From Serpula lacrymans var. lacrymans S7.9 (taxonomy: Eukaryota > Basidiomycota > Agaricomycetes > Boletales > Serpulaceae): a stretch of 64,000 nucleotides of DNA. The stretch lies in assembly GCF_000218685.1 (NCBI RefSeq), contig NW_006763306.1, forward strand, positions 582,812-646,811, in the 5' to 3' direction. The notes below the pieces were generated by a model that was not told where the DNA came from, searched no databases, and saw only the letters and a program-made list of their open reading frames with translations. Position numbers and translations under genes: made by a program. Shown here in pieces: positions 53,266-63,284 of the stretch (positions within the stretch are counted from its first letter, which is position 1; each line of letters opens with the position of its first letter).

Positions 53266-55076
53266 TGTCGATGATGAGAACTGTTGTTAGAAAACCACAC
53301 ACAAAAACAAACTAACACACAATCCTCCCAGATTCCATGGAACTTGTTTATGGGCTTTGCCTCCTAGAACAGTGGGTGCTCTGGTTGTTCGTGGGGTGGT
53401 ATATATGAGGATCCTTCAAAGTAAAACCCAGAGGTGTATGAGTGCGGGTTTTGAGGAGGAGGGATAGTTGAATTTATAGAAGGATAGGGGCTTTGTGATG
53501 AGTATAGACGAGCACTACCTTGCTAATTGTAGCACAAGGTAGGTTTGAGAACGACAATATGACGAGGTTCCCAGTGATAGCAGGCTCCTGACGCACAAAC
53601 TGTAGTGCTCAGAAGGACTCTAATCGAAGGGGATGACAATCACTTTCAAAAAGTGACGAGTGACGATGACAGCAGTTAACAGTGGTAGAAGTGGGAAGTG
53701 TTGTGACCACACTGGATCACAAGTAGCAGAGTAGTGAACTTGAGATTAGAGAAGAAGTCTGGAATCGAGTTCTTGTTGTTTTTTTACAAGGTAAAATACA
53801 GGGGTTTATATAGTAAAAGAGAAGTAGGCTATGCACAGTATAGCTGTGCAAAAAGAATGAGAAAGAATATGAAGGAAGGAATGTATGCTGACGAATCCTG
53901 CGTAGGTAGTACAGGATAAGATTGTCAAAAAAAGAAAAGAAAGGGATAGAACAATAAATGCTGTGAGTAATATCACAGGTTTGTACAGCCATAAAGTAAA
54001 GTCCAATAGCAAAAAGAGAGCAGGAAAATCATGATGTCATGGGAAGATGCAGTAAAAAAAGAGCAAGGCAAAACACTATCAGTATCAACACAGTTCCTTT
54101 ATTGTCAGTCAGGCATTCTAAAAAAATATGTGTCCATAAAAATGATTCAAAAATCAAAAATAATCGCACTGTAAATGAATGTTCTGCTGAAAAAAAAGAA
54201 ACTGGAGCCACCGGTCCACCACCTAGTCCAAATCTGACAGTTCCATGGCCTTACCAATGGACTGGTTGTGTTGGACCACCTGATCAAACGAGGGAGGGAG
54301 AGGAGTAGTTCCAATTTGGAACAAGTGAGTCCCAGGCAGCGTGTGGTAGGTGTAGCTGTAGCGAAGACGATGGACAAATGATAAGTGTACCCAAGTGAAT
54401 GGGACAGCGATGAACATGGGCGACGCAAGGGGATGAACCTTCTCCAGCTCAAAAATTACCCACCCACGCTCCAACCAGGCAAGACGAGCGACCGATGTTT
54501 TGATAGTATATGATGGCAGATCGACGTCATGAAGATGGACCTGTTGCCCTATTTGGACCGGCCGCCGGGGCTTTGCTGATATCAGCAGTGGCACGTGGTA
54601 GTCAACGGATCGGCGACGGAAGCGGATAGGAAGTGGTGACATCAGAAATGGTGGGGGTGCAAAGAAGATGAGGAGGAGGAGGGTGGAGGTGACGAGGAGG
54701 TGAACTAAAATGGGGACCCAGAAACGACCGTCGGGTGAGAATAAAAAGGAGAGGAAGGGGCCCATGGTGGGGCTAGGCAAAGGAAGGGGAGTAAGGGAAA
54801 CGACAAAAGCGAGGGCGCAATGCAATGTGTAGCCAGTGGCGACGCGAAAATTTGCCGAAATGCCGAAATGCGGAAAGTACCGGATGGAAAAGCAAAGGTG
54901 AGCGTGACTGGATTGCCTAATAGAGGTGGTGCTGATCAGCCACAAGTTCAAAAAGGGCAATATTAATTACTATTCCACGTGGCACTGTGCCTGTGTGGCG
55001 CAAAGGCGAGTCTTTTTGAATATTCGCTTCGTTATTGACACCTGTCCATGCTACCAATCAACTTTGGTGCATGACA
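53266..55076 (-). repeat. LTR-like copy E1 (inverted relative to E2)
   Basis: 1,811 bp from TGTCGATGATG to GCATGACA on the plus strand, the reverse complement of E2. The 1.2 kb nearest 55076 (with the ORF) is almost identical to E2; the 0.5 kb nearest 53266 has about 4 percent differences. Its flanks (gcgt and ctgg) do not match, and the element D pol on either side lacks its middle. This fits recombination between two E insertions that deleted the intervening pol. Confidence 0.8.
54223..54765 (-). CDS. ORF inside LTR-like copy E1, predicted membrane protein
   Basis: 180 codons from ATG 54765 (MGPFLSFLFSPDGRFW); the frame is open further upstream. One strong transmembrane segment (PILVHLLVTSTLLLLIFF), then a basic linker and a soluble region of about 120 residues (WLERGWVIFELEKVHPL, VHLSFVHRLRYSYTY). 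The same protein is encoded in E2. No family recognised. Confidence 0.5.
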   Translation of the reverse strand: MGPFLSFLFSPDGRFWVPILVHLLVTSTLLLLIFFAPPPFLMSPLPIRFRRRSVDYHVPLLISAKPRRPVQIGQQVHLHDVDLPSYTIKTSVARLAWLERGWVIFELEKVHPLASPMFIAVPFTWVHLSFVHRLRYSYTYHTLPGTHLFQIGTTPLPPSFDQVVQHNQSIGKAMELSDLD

Positions 55077-55471
55077 CTGGGCAAGGTTTTCCACACCAAC
55101 GTCTAAACAGATCTCTTTTTGGAATAAATACGTGCGCATCAACACACGCCTTGGGATTTCGGGAAAGGGTGGCTCCAGTGAAGAAGAGAGGGTATAGAAA
55201 GTTACATGTTTTTCTATTTTATTTTTACCAGAATCAAGCACCCTAGTGTTTGTCTTGCCGGGGCCACACTCCGAAGGAGACGCTGGTGCAGCGGTAGTAT
55301 CATTTATTTTACAGTTACATTGCTTCATACAAGTACATACTTCTGATAACAAATTTAAGAATCTATTTACAAATTGGGGAGCCATCCCCGTCTTTCCTTT
55401 ATTGCTCGTGCAACACCCCGGAGCAGGGGCCACCTTGTTGTGGTTTACTTCATTGTTCGTAGGAGCAAAGG
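55077..55471 (-). pseudogene. pol: Element D pol, N-terminal part upstream of the protease
   Basis: Open frame in sense from the solo LTR F to the E1 junction (NKIEKHVTFYTLSSSLEP, FPEIPRRVLMRTYLF, KEICLDVGVENLAQ). Position after gag and before the missing protease suggests the pol N-terminal extension. Function of this segment not known. Confidence 0.55.
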
Positions 55472-55869
55472 TGTTACAATTGACATACCAGCATCTACTT
55501 ACGCTTCACTTTTGTACTTCTACTTTTATTTTCCAAGTCACATGACCAGTCATGTGACCATTTACTTTACTTTACATTTTCAACTTTTCATAGTCATATG
55601 ACCAGTTATGTGACATATCACCTGACCAGTGTCTAGACTCATCATGTGACCGGTCACATACTAGACATTGAACTTTGAACTTTATTTACAACTGCAGTAC
55701 CTCATGTATTTTAGTATATATACAAGAGCAATACATGGGGAAGGACTCAGAGAGTCCTCCTGTTGTATACCAACTAACTCACTGCATTTTAAGGGGTAAC
55801 CACTCCCTCTTCATTTTCTCTATAGTGTGTTCCTGTGTGTGCCAGAGTAACTAACTCTTGGTTGTTACA
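55472..55869 (+). repeat. Solo LTR F, same family as element D but opposite orientation
   Basis: 398 bp from TGTTACAATTG to GGTTGTTACA; its reverse complement starts TGTAACAACCAAGAGTTAGT, like the D LTRs. Flanks aaagg and gaagg differ at one base. Located just beyond the gag stop of D. Confidence 0.75.
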
Positions 55870-56272
55870 GAAGGCACCCAAGTGACCTAAGCTCCGAACT
55901 CTTTTCCCTGAGCCTTCATTTCATTGACCTGTGGGTCATAGAAGAAAGCCCAGATTTCGTTGTACGAACGACCGGCCAGAGTATTGAGCCAATTGTCCGG
56001 CTTTTCAGCTTCTAATTGACACGCCTGGCGCCCTTGATTATTTTTTTGTTGAGCGCCCTGCGCTCCATTTGTACACTTTCGGGCTATGTGCCCCTCCTGC
56101 CCACAGTTGTAGCAGGTGAATTTGTGTGTCTGTCCGCCCTGGACCGCGCCGATATCCATAGGAGTACCCCGACCTGGTTGCAGCCCGAACAGCTGAAACC
56201 CGTGAGAGTGTTTAGTTTGGTTTGATGACCCAGGGCGCCTCTGGGATTCGTTATTTTTGGTGCTGGACCCGC
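55870..56272 (-). pseudogene. gag: Element D gag, C-terminal part with zinc knuckle
   Basis: Continues the gag frame after E2: SSTKNNESQRRPGSSNQTK, then CYNCGQEGHIARKC (CCHC knuckle), ending KAQGKEFGA and a stop at 55887. Removing E2 and one TSD copy (gcgg in sense) joins it in frame to the N-terminal part (HQGGG to SSTKN). Confidence 0.85.
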
Positions 56273-56583
56273 TGTCATGCACCAAAGTTGATTGGTAGCA
56301 TGGACAGGTGTCAATAACGAAGCGAATATTCAAAAAGACTCGCCTTTGCGCCACACAGGCACAGTGCCACGTGGAATAGTAATTAATATTGCCCTTTTTG
56401 AACTTGTGGCTGATCAGCACCACCTCTATTAGGCAATCCAGTCACGCTCACCTTTGCTTTTCCATCCGGTACTTTCCGCATTTCGGCATTTCGGCAAATT
56501 TTCGCGTCGCCACTGGCTACACATTGCATTGCGCCCTCGCTTTTGTCGTTTCCCTTACTCCCCTTCCTTTGCCTAGCCCCACC

Positions 56584-57126
56584 ATGGGCCCCTTCCTCTC
56601 CTTTTTATTCTCACCCGACGGTCGTTTCTGGGTCCCCATTTTAGTTCACCTCCTCGTCACCTCCACCCTCCTCCTCCTCATCTTCTTTGCACCCCCACCA
56701 TTTCTGATGTCACCACTTCCTATCCGCTTCCGTCGCCGATCCGTTGACTACCACGTGCCACTGCTGATATCAGCAAAGCCCCGGCGGCCGGTCCAAATAG
56801 GGCAACAGGTCCATCTTCATGACGTCGATCTGCCATCATATACTATCAAAACATCGGTCGCTCGTCTTGCCTGGTTGGAGCGTGGGTGGGTAATTTTTGA
56901 GCTGGAGAAGGTTCATCCCCTTGCGTCGCCCATGTTCATCGCTGTCCCATTCACTTGGGTACACTTATCATTTGTCCATCGTCTTCGCTACAGCTACACC
57001 TACCACACGCTGCCTGGGACTCACTTGTTCCAAATTGGAACTACTCCTCTCCCTCCCTCGTTTGATCAGGTGGTCCAACACAACCAGTCCATTGGTAAGG
57101 CCATGGAACTGTCAGATTTGGACTAG
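56584..57126 (+). CDS. ORF inside LTR-like copy E2, predicted membrane protein
   Basis: 180 codons from ATG 56584 in good context (CACCATGG), stop TAG at 57124-57126; same protein as in E1. It lies upstream of the inferred TATA box of the LTR, so in the U3 region, in the sense direction. One transmembrane helix and a soluble C-terminal part. Function unknown. It could be an element-encoded accessory protein or a captured host gene. Confidence 0.5.
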   Translation: MGPFLSFLFSPDGRFWVPILVHLLVTSTLLLLIFFAPPPFLMSPLPIRFRRRSVDYHVPLLISAKPRRPVQIGQQVHLHDVDLPSYTIKTSVARLAWLERGWVIFELEKVHPLASPMFIAVPFTWVHLSFVHRLRYSYTYHTLPGTHLFQIGTTPLPPSFDQVVQHNQSIGKAMELSDLD

Positions 57127-57536
57127 GTGGTGGACCGGTGGCTCCAGTTTCTTTTTTTTCAGCAGAACATTCATTTACAGTGCGATTATTTTTGATTTTT
57201 GAATCATTTTTATGGACACATATTTTTTTAGAATGCCTGACTGACAATAAAGGAACTGTGTTGATACTGATAGTGTTTTGCCTTGCTCTTTTTTTACTGC
57301 ATCTTCCCATGACATCATGATTTTCCTGCTCTCTTTTTGCTATTGGACTTTACTTTATGGCTGTACAAACCTGTGATATTACTCACAGCATTTATTGTTC
57401 TATCCCTTTCTTTTCTTTTTTTGACAATCTTATCCTGTACTACCTACGCAGGATTCGTCAGCGTACATTCCTTCCTTCATATTCTTTCTCATTCTTTTTG
57501 CACAGCTATACTGTGCATAGCCTACTTCTCTTTTAC

Positions 57537-57543
57537 TATATAA
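57537..57543 (+). promoter_or_regulatory. TATA box of LTR-like copy E2
   Basis: TATATAA followed by ACCCC, about 550 bp before the right end of E2, where an LTR promoter would be expected. The same site is present in E1 in inverse orientation near 53806-53812. Confidence 0.55.
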
Positions 57544-58095
57544 ACCCCTGTATTTTACCTTGTAAAAAAAAAGAACAAGAACTCGATTCCAGACTTCTTC
57601 TCTAATCTTAAGTCCACTTCTTACTGCTACTTGTGATCCAGTGTGGTCACAACACTTCCCACTTCTACCACTGTTAACTGCTGTCATCGTCACTCGTCAC
57701 TTTTGAAAGTGATTGTCATCCCCTTCGATTAGAGTCCTTCTGAGCACTACAGTTTGTGCGTCAGGAGCCTGCTATCACTGGGAACCTCGTCACCTCGTCA
57801 TCCTCGTTGTTCTCAAACCTACCTTGTGCTACAATTAGCAAGGTAGTGCTCGTCTATACTCGCCACAACGCACCTATCTTCCTATAAATTCAACTATCCC
57901 TCCTCCTCAAAACCCACACTCATACACCACTGGGTTTTACTTTGAAGGATCTTTATACGTACCACCCCACGAACAACCAGACCACTCCACTGTTCTAGGA
58001 GGCAAAGCCCATAAACAAGTTCCGTGGAATCTGGGAGGATTGTGTGTTAGTTTGTTTTGTGTGTGGTTTTCTAACAACAGTTCTCATCATCGACA

Positions 58096-58770
58096 CCGCC
58101 ACCTTGGTGCATTTGGTAAAGCTCCATGGCTCTACCGATTCTTCGTACTTCCTCAGCTGCCAGGGCCAAGTTCTTGTTTCTAGTATCCTGCAGATAGATC
58201 TGTTCTGCAATGCGAGGGTTCACATTGCGTTCCAGCAGTTTTACTGCGTGTTCATTACCAAGCCCTCCTTGGATGGAGAGGGCCAGGAACCAGGTAACAT
58301 AGTCATCCGTCCTCATGTTTCCTTGTTTGAAGGAATGGATTTGCTGATGTGCCCAGTCACGCTCAGCTTGCGGTTTGAAATATTTTTCGATCTCTTTTTT
58401 GAGATCGTCCCAGGTCGGCCACACTCCCGCGGTGTAGCATTCCTGCAGTCTTACTTGGGCGTATCGACCCACCACAGGTCCTTTTAGTCGAGATAGCACC
58501 GCAGTGGCTACCTCAAAATCGTTGGCAAACACGTCCCAGTTTGCCTTGACCCAAATTTGGAGCTTGATCCACCCTTTTGGCAAATCGCGCTCTGTCTCCT
58601 TTGAAGGCGCCAGGGTCAGCAACGACTTCGACTTTCTTGTGGAACTTTTTCTTAACCAAGGGGGTTGCCACAGGAGGGTTGTTCTGCAGCTCAGTGAGTT
58701 GCGAGGTTAACGTAGCAATCTATGCATGCATGGCATGCAGCAGACTGTTCATATCTTGTTGCGATGACAT
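58096..58770 (-). pseudogene. gag: Element D gag, N-terminal part
   Basis: ATG 58770 (MSSQQDMNSLLHAMHA), then an in-frame TAG where glutamine is likely, a one-base frameshift after FKGDRARFAK, and a long conserved capsid region (KLQIWVKANWDVFANDFE, WPTWDDLKKEIEKYFKP, NEHAVKLLERNVNPRIAE). Interrupted at codon GGG by E2. Confidence 0.82.
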
Positions 58771-58928
58771 GTCGACTTGTTCTCTTTGTAAGGTAATGAA
58801 AATGTAACTGGGGGTCCCCGCTTGCTATCTGCGGATCTACCTCTTCCCAGCTGAGTATCGGATCTCAATCTCCGACTGCCCACACTATAGTATTTGAAAA
58901 GTATATAAAAAGTATTCGTAAGAAACCC

Positions 58929-59020
58929 TGGTCCGAACGGTTGTCAGGGGGTGGTCCGCTTGTTAAGCTGTCAACCCTTCTCCAACTGGCGGAGGCAAGT
59001 GCCCGGCCCGGTCAGAGGTA
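58929..59020 (-). promoter_or_regulatory. Conserved leader RNA hairpin of element D
   Basis: Sense strand GACCGGGCCG, GGC ACTT GCC, TCCGCCAG, then GACAACCGTTCGGACC. Same block as in elements A and C although gag and LTRs of D are otherwise unrelated. The GGC/GCC stem against CTC/GAG in A is a compensatory change. Confidence 0.6.
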
Positions 59021-59288
59021 TTTGAAGAAGAAGTTTTGTATTCTAAAATCTAATCAACAGTGGTTCCACACCAACTGCTGAGCTATGGTACTCCCCTTAA
59101 CGCTGGGGGCCGCGTATGAAAAGTTTTGGTTCTTCTCCCAAACCACTACAAGGCCGTCGTGAAGAGCGCACCTATCTGCTATGCGGGATATTCCCAACCA
59201 ATAACTAGATCTCCTTCACCCTGGAGTCCAGGTGCCCAGTGGGACTTTTTGCACAAAATGTGCGAGAGAGTAGAAGAGCGAGTCCTAA

Positions 59289-59687
59289 TGTAACAACCAA
59301 GAGTTAGTTACTCCGGCGCACACAGGTACACACTATAAAGAGAATGGAGAGGGAGTGGCTACCCCTTAAGTTGCAGTGAGTTAGTTGGTATACAGCAGGA
59401 GTACTCGCTGAGGAGTCTCCTGGATCTATTGGAGTTTATATACTACTACAGGGTTGTTTGTACATGTGTACTATACAGTTGATAGAGACAGTGGCTGATG
59501 ATGTCATGGGGTCTAGCCTGCATGGCCAGCTCCACTGTGTGAGAGAGTTGTGTCTAAAATAAGAAGAAAGGCAATGCGGCGCAAGAAAGGGGAAGTGCTG
59601 CGTGGCACCATGTGTGAAAGCTATAGTACAAGTTTAAAGCGGAGAATAAAAGTAAAGGGAAAGTCCGAAAATTGTGTTATCATAACA
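59289..59687 (-). repeat. 5' LTR of element D
   Basis: 399 bp, pair of 52240-52636 with scattered differences. The inner side is followed by the D leader (58771-59288). Confidence 0.85.
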
Positions 59688-61215
59688 GTGAAGGTCAATC
59701 TAGCCGCTCTAGCTAGACATAAGATATAACTCCAAGTGCGGTTGTTGGTATGGCAGAATGATCAGATGTGATGACTTGATCAAATAGACAGAGGAAGAAA
59801 CTATGTTGACTGCATTGGATTGCACAATATACGTTCAGTAGACACCGGATCTATCAAAGAGAAAAGAAACAACAAACACTAAACTTACATCATACTTTGT
59901 ACCACTTTTTTTTTGCCATGCCACTAGGTATTATGTAGCAATATGCAGACTCACCATTAAATCGAAAGCTGGAAGCTGAAACCAGATTACAGTTTACGTC
60001 GTGCTTTAATTGCATAGACCACGATGGCGCCCCCACGTTACTAACCGTAGCGGGAAAAGAAAGTTTCGGAAAGGTCCGGCTGCGCAGAGTCCGCGATGTC
60101 ACCGGCACTAGAAAAGTACAGTGGTACTTTCACTATACCCGCGCCAAATTGAGAAGATTCCGTAGACTTCTAGCTCTGGGTGGGACTGAAGTAAACCTGA
60201 AGGCCTAGTATCGGCACAATGTCCGCTGGGATCTTGGCTTCTTGGCTTTCTTCCAGCCAATGTATCCATCTATCGCCTAAATATTCTACCAGCAGCCGCA
60301 TCATGAGAAAGTACGTGTCTAGGATCATTTGTAAATCGTGACATTGCTAGCTGTCATCGGATGCGTTCACCTGGAGACTAGCTGACGCTCACCTGTCTGC
60401 TGGTGTGATCTTGGGTCTGATACTTTCGCACCAGTCGGTGCCTTAGGTGTCTGGCCAACAAGATGGTAACGAATCGCTTATCCTCGAAGTTCTATTTACC
60501 CAAGTCATCACCCTCTCGGAATCAAATTTAATCAATCACGCTTCGGAGTCGCAGCCACGCAGCCATTGTTACTATCTTTCCTACCAACTCCCCTTGGTTT
60601 TAACTCACAAGTCACAAAACTGTCTTAATCTGTCGTCGCATCATGCCTGAGGTTCCTATAATCATACATATGGCTTATGTTGGTCACTGGTCATTACGCT
60701 TTACTATCATGTGTTCCTCTCTGTCTAGGGACCAGCTCCCGGTGCTCCCTCATTTCTCCTTCAGTCCTTCGGGAACGGACGTCGTCGTCTCTTTCCAGAT
60801 CTATGGTTATTCTTGAGTGTTTTGCTATCAAATCGAGAAGGCAGAATACTCATCCCCGAAACCTCAGAGCAAGGCCGCTACCTCTACCTCCATATCATGG
60901 CTTAGAACACCAGCAGTCAGAGTATCAAGTCTGCCAATTCCCCATTTGCATCTGGTAGGTTTTCTTGTTGAACCTTAACGGGTAATATTCGCTGAATGCA
61001 CAAGCAATTGTGTGTTTCATAAAGGTCAGCGCTCAGCGTCAGTGTCAAGACAACTATCTGACGTCGTGTGCAATAGTGCCTCAAGAAGTACTTTAACTTC
61101 TAGAAATCTTGAGACAAGCCGTGGTTCGATTTGCTTATAATGGGGGTTCAATACCGCCTATGTTTCGATAGACCTTTTGTCGGCTGCCGTCAATATTTGG
61201 ACTATTATATCCACT
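59688..61215. other. Spacer without recognisable gene
   Basis: Only short frames. No LTR, repeat cluster or RNA gene could be identified. Confidence 0.4.
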
Positions 61216-61950
61216 ATGGAGGAGCTTATCGACTTGGGCCTCCTACTCAAAGCTTCAATTGACAAGGTATGTCTATGTATGATGTAGTCTACCGAAAACA
61301 AATATTCATACCTATAATCTTGTGTAGATACACACCAATCGGAGGCGAATTGAGATTCTAGCGGAAGAAATTATTGAGACCGTACACGAATTGCAGAATG
61401 TCGCGAATCAAACCACAGACATCTTGGTCAGAACGATTTGAACTCCTGGACTTAAATATACTCAACGGTGAATTCAGGGGCTTACTATTCCGCACTCGAA
61501 TTCCCGTTGTACGCACAACTCCTCGATTGGGGTGCTGTAGACAAGATAAAGGCTTTAGCTACTAGCGGCAGTCTTGAGGAGGAGATCAGAGCAAACAAGT
61601 CAAGAGTTGCCACCGGTATTTCACTGTGAGTGATTGTGTTTTCTTGGGATTATTATGACCTTATATAAGGGTCTACAGCCATTCGCCATCATTCGCATCG
61701 AGAAAGCAGCAACCAAATAAAGATGACAATATAGAAATCAAGAAAAGAATTAAACCTTGTCATAGAGCAGCTCCAATACCAATTCGAAGAAGCTGTTCAA
61801 TTCTACAAAGAGTTCGCTGTGGAGAAGATTACGCGATGCACTGTCAGTTACGCCCATACGTTATACAATTTCTCTAGCTGTCTCAGTAAACTTGGACGTG
61901 ACAAGGAAGCTCTCATGACGACTACTCGTACATACTCTTTCGCAGCTTAG
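61216..61950 (+). pseudogene. Relic of a TPR-repeat protein
   Basis: ATG 61216 opens MEELIDLGLLLKASIDK, a GT-AG intron follows (61267-61327), then a helical stretch IHTNRRRIEILAEEIIETV and a TGA. Further down (about 61790-61950) YKEFAVEKITRCTVSYAH and LSKLGRDKEALMTTTRT resemble tetratricopeptide units of the large Agaricomycete TPR families. Stops and frame changes prevent a single product. Confidence 0.45.
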
Positions 61951-62236
61951 TGGCAATTGGACATCTCAACATGAAACATAATGCTGAAACGTGGCATACG
62001 TCACAGGAGCTGGTTTCCGATGGCATCCCTTCACTTTTCTCAAGATTATTCGCAACATTTATCTTCCTCTGGCTTTCATGACATGCATTAGGAGGGAATA
62101 TGGACCATATCCCTCTATGAAGGTTGAAATGACCTAAAGGGCGTAATTCGAACTACAGGTATCATGCGTACAAGCATGATTTTAGCCCTCTGAAAGGGCT
62201 AAAGGCGACGAAGATACTGTCCATTTGGCGAGCAAG
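61951..62236. other. 3' flank of the pyridoxamine-oxidase-like gene
   Basis: Short non-coding stretch; nothing else seen. Confidence 0.4.
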
Positions 62237-63092
62237 TTACCCAGGTACAACGATCTCTTCTACCCAATCCTTATATTCTCTCCTGAACTTCGTTCGTTGA
62301 GCCGGTTGAGGGGTGGACTCGAATAGGTCCACATAATCTGGGTCAATTATCACCAGCGCACATCTTTCAAATGCAATCGCAATATTCTTCTTGTCCTCTT
62401 CGGTTTCAGCATCATCGAAATTGGGTAAATCATGTGGCCACTTCTTCATCTCATCGTACCCTCCTTCCAATTTGGTCCCAGGAATTGGTCTCACAAAATT
62501 CGCTCTCGTGAATGTTTCCAAGCCATTGAATACCTCGAGACGAAAAGCTTCCCAATCAAAGTTCTCATCTTTTAAAGCTTGTAACGCAGGGCCTCTGGTG
62601 CTCGGGAATTGCGAGTGAAGTGGGTGAGATGGGTGAGGCATGACGGCCACTAGTCCCCTGATTCGGTACTGCTCCAATATGTCTAGAAACCAGAAGATAG
62701 ATTCGCTTTCTGCATTGCTTGTGATTTGGTCGATTTTGGGTGATCGTACATCTGCTGTGCAGACGATCAGGGGAAGGGAAGAGGCTTTTTTCGGCACGAG
62801 GAATTGTCTAAGGGTGATAGAACGATTACGAGGGCTGCCGTCTTCAATGGTTGCAAAACTGAATACTAGGTGCCATAGGCACATGTGAGCTCATTTTCTG
62901 CACAAGATACTTAGGAGTTGACTAACCTTTGTTATTTGTCTTTTCTATAGCGTTTTCGAGGGAATCTTTCCACCGCGGTTCAGTGGACTCAAGCGACTTT
63001 GACGCGTTTTCCATCGATGCCTCTGATGATATTTGACCCGATGAGGTAGATCTGAACCACGAAATTGCAGACTGGACAATTGTTGTGTTCAT
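62237..63092 (-). CDS. Pyridoxamine 5'-phosphate oxidase-like FMN-binding protein (Alr4036 type)
   Basis: Two exons, 62927-63092 and 62237-62865, joined by a 61-bp intron; 795 nt, 264 residues from ATG 63092. Conserved PRWKDSLENAIEK, then VFSFATIEDGSPRNRSITL and LPLIVCTADVRSPKIDQI, typical of the Pyridox_oxase_2 domain that binds FMN in a split-barrel fold. The C-terminal region ALVIIDPDYVDLFE and WVEEIVVPG also fits. The substrate is unknown; members are usually cytosolic oxidoreductases of unclear role. Confidence 0.82.
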
Positions 63093-63284
63093 CTGTGGTA
63101 CAGGATTCTTGGCGACTAGATCATAAAATGGGAAACAATGATAGTGTATTATATATACAATACCCTTCGGCTCCCTTGTTCGGTTCGTCGTGGGTGGTAC
63201 ATTACGTATGGGTTGAAGAACCCTAATGCGCATATTATCGTGCAAATTACGATGTAATCTAGCGGACAAAAACAACCGGCTGTA

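Larger units (their letters stand above)
56273..58095 (+). repeat. LTR-like copy E2 inserted in element D gag, 4-bp duplication
   Basis: 1,823 bp from TGTCATGCACC to CATCATCGACA, with the 4-bp duplication ccgc on both sides (56269-56272 and 58096-58099). Ends TG...CA, an internal TATA box (tatataa, 57537-57543) about 550 bp before the right end, and no gag or pol: it behaves like a long solo LTR with U3 of about 1.3 kb. A polyadenylation-type AATAAA at about 57246 follows the internal ORF. Confidence 0.8.
52240..59687 (-). mobile_element. Gypsy-type LTR retrotransposon D, fragmented by insertions E1, E2 and F
   Basis: LTRs at 52240-52636 and 59289-59687 (TGTAACAACC to TAACA). In sense: 5' LTR, leader with conserved hairpin, gag N-terminus, E2, gag C-terminus, solo LTR F, start of pol, E1, integrase end plus chromodomain, purine tract, 3' LTR. 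Reverse transcriptase, RNase H and the integrase core are missing. The flanking bases (cgttg left, gtgaa right) do not match, so the two ends may come from different insertions or a rearrangement. Confidence 0.82.

Noticed and set aside
53266..58095. E1 and E2 as terminal inverted repeats of one large DNA transposon
   Set aside because: E2 alone has a 4-bp duplication and its removal restores gag; the DNA between the arms is element D gag and pol plus solo LTR F, not a transposase.
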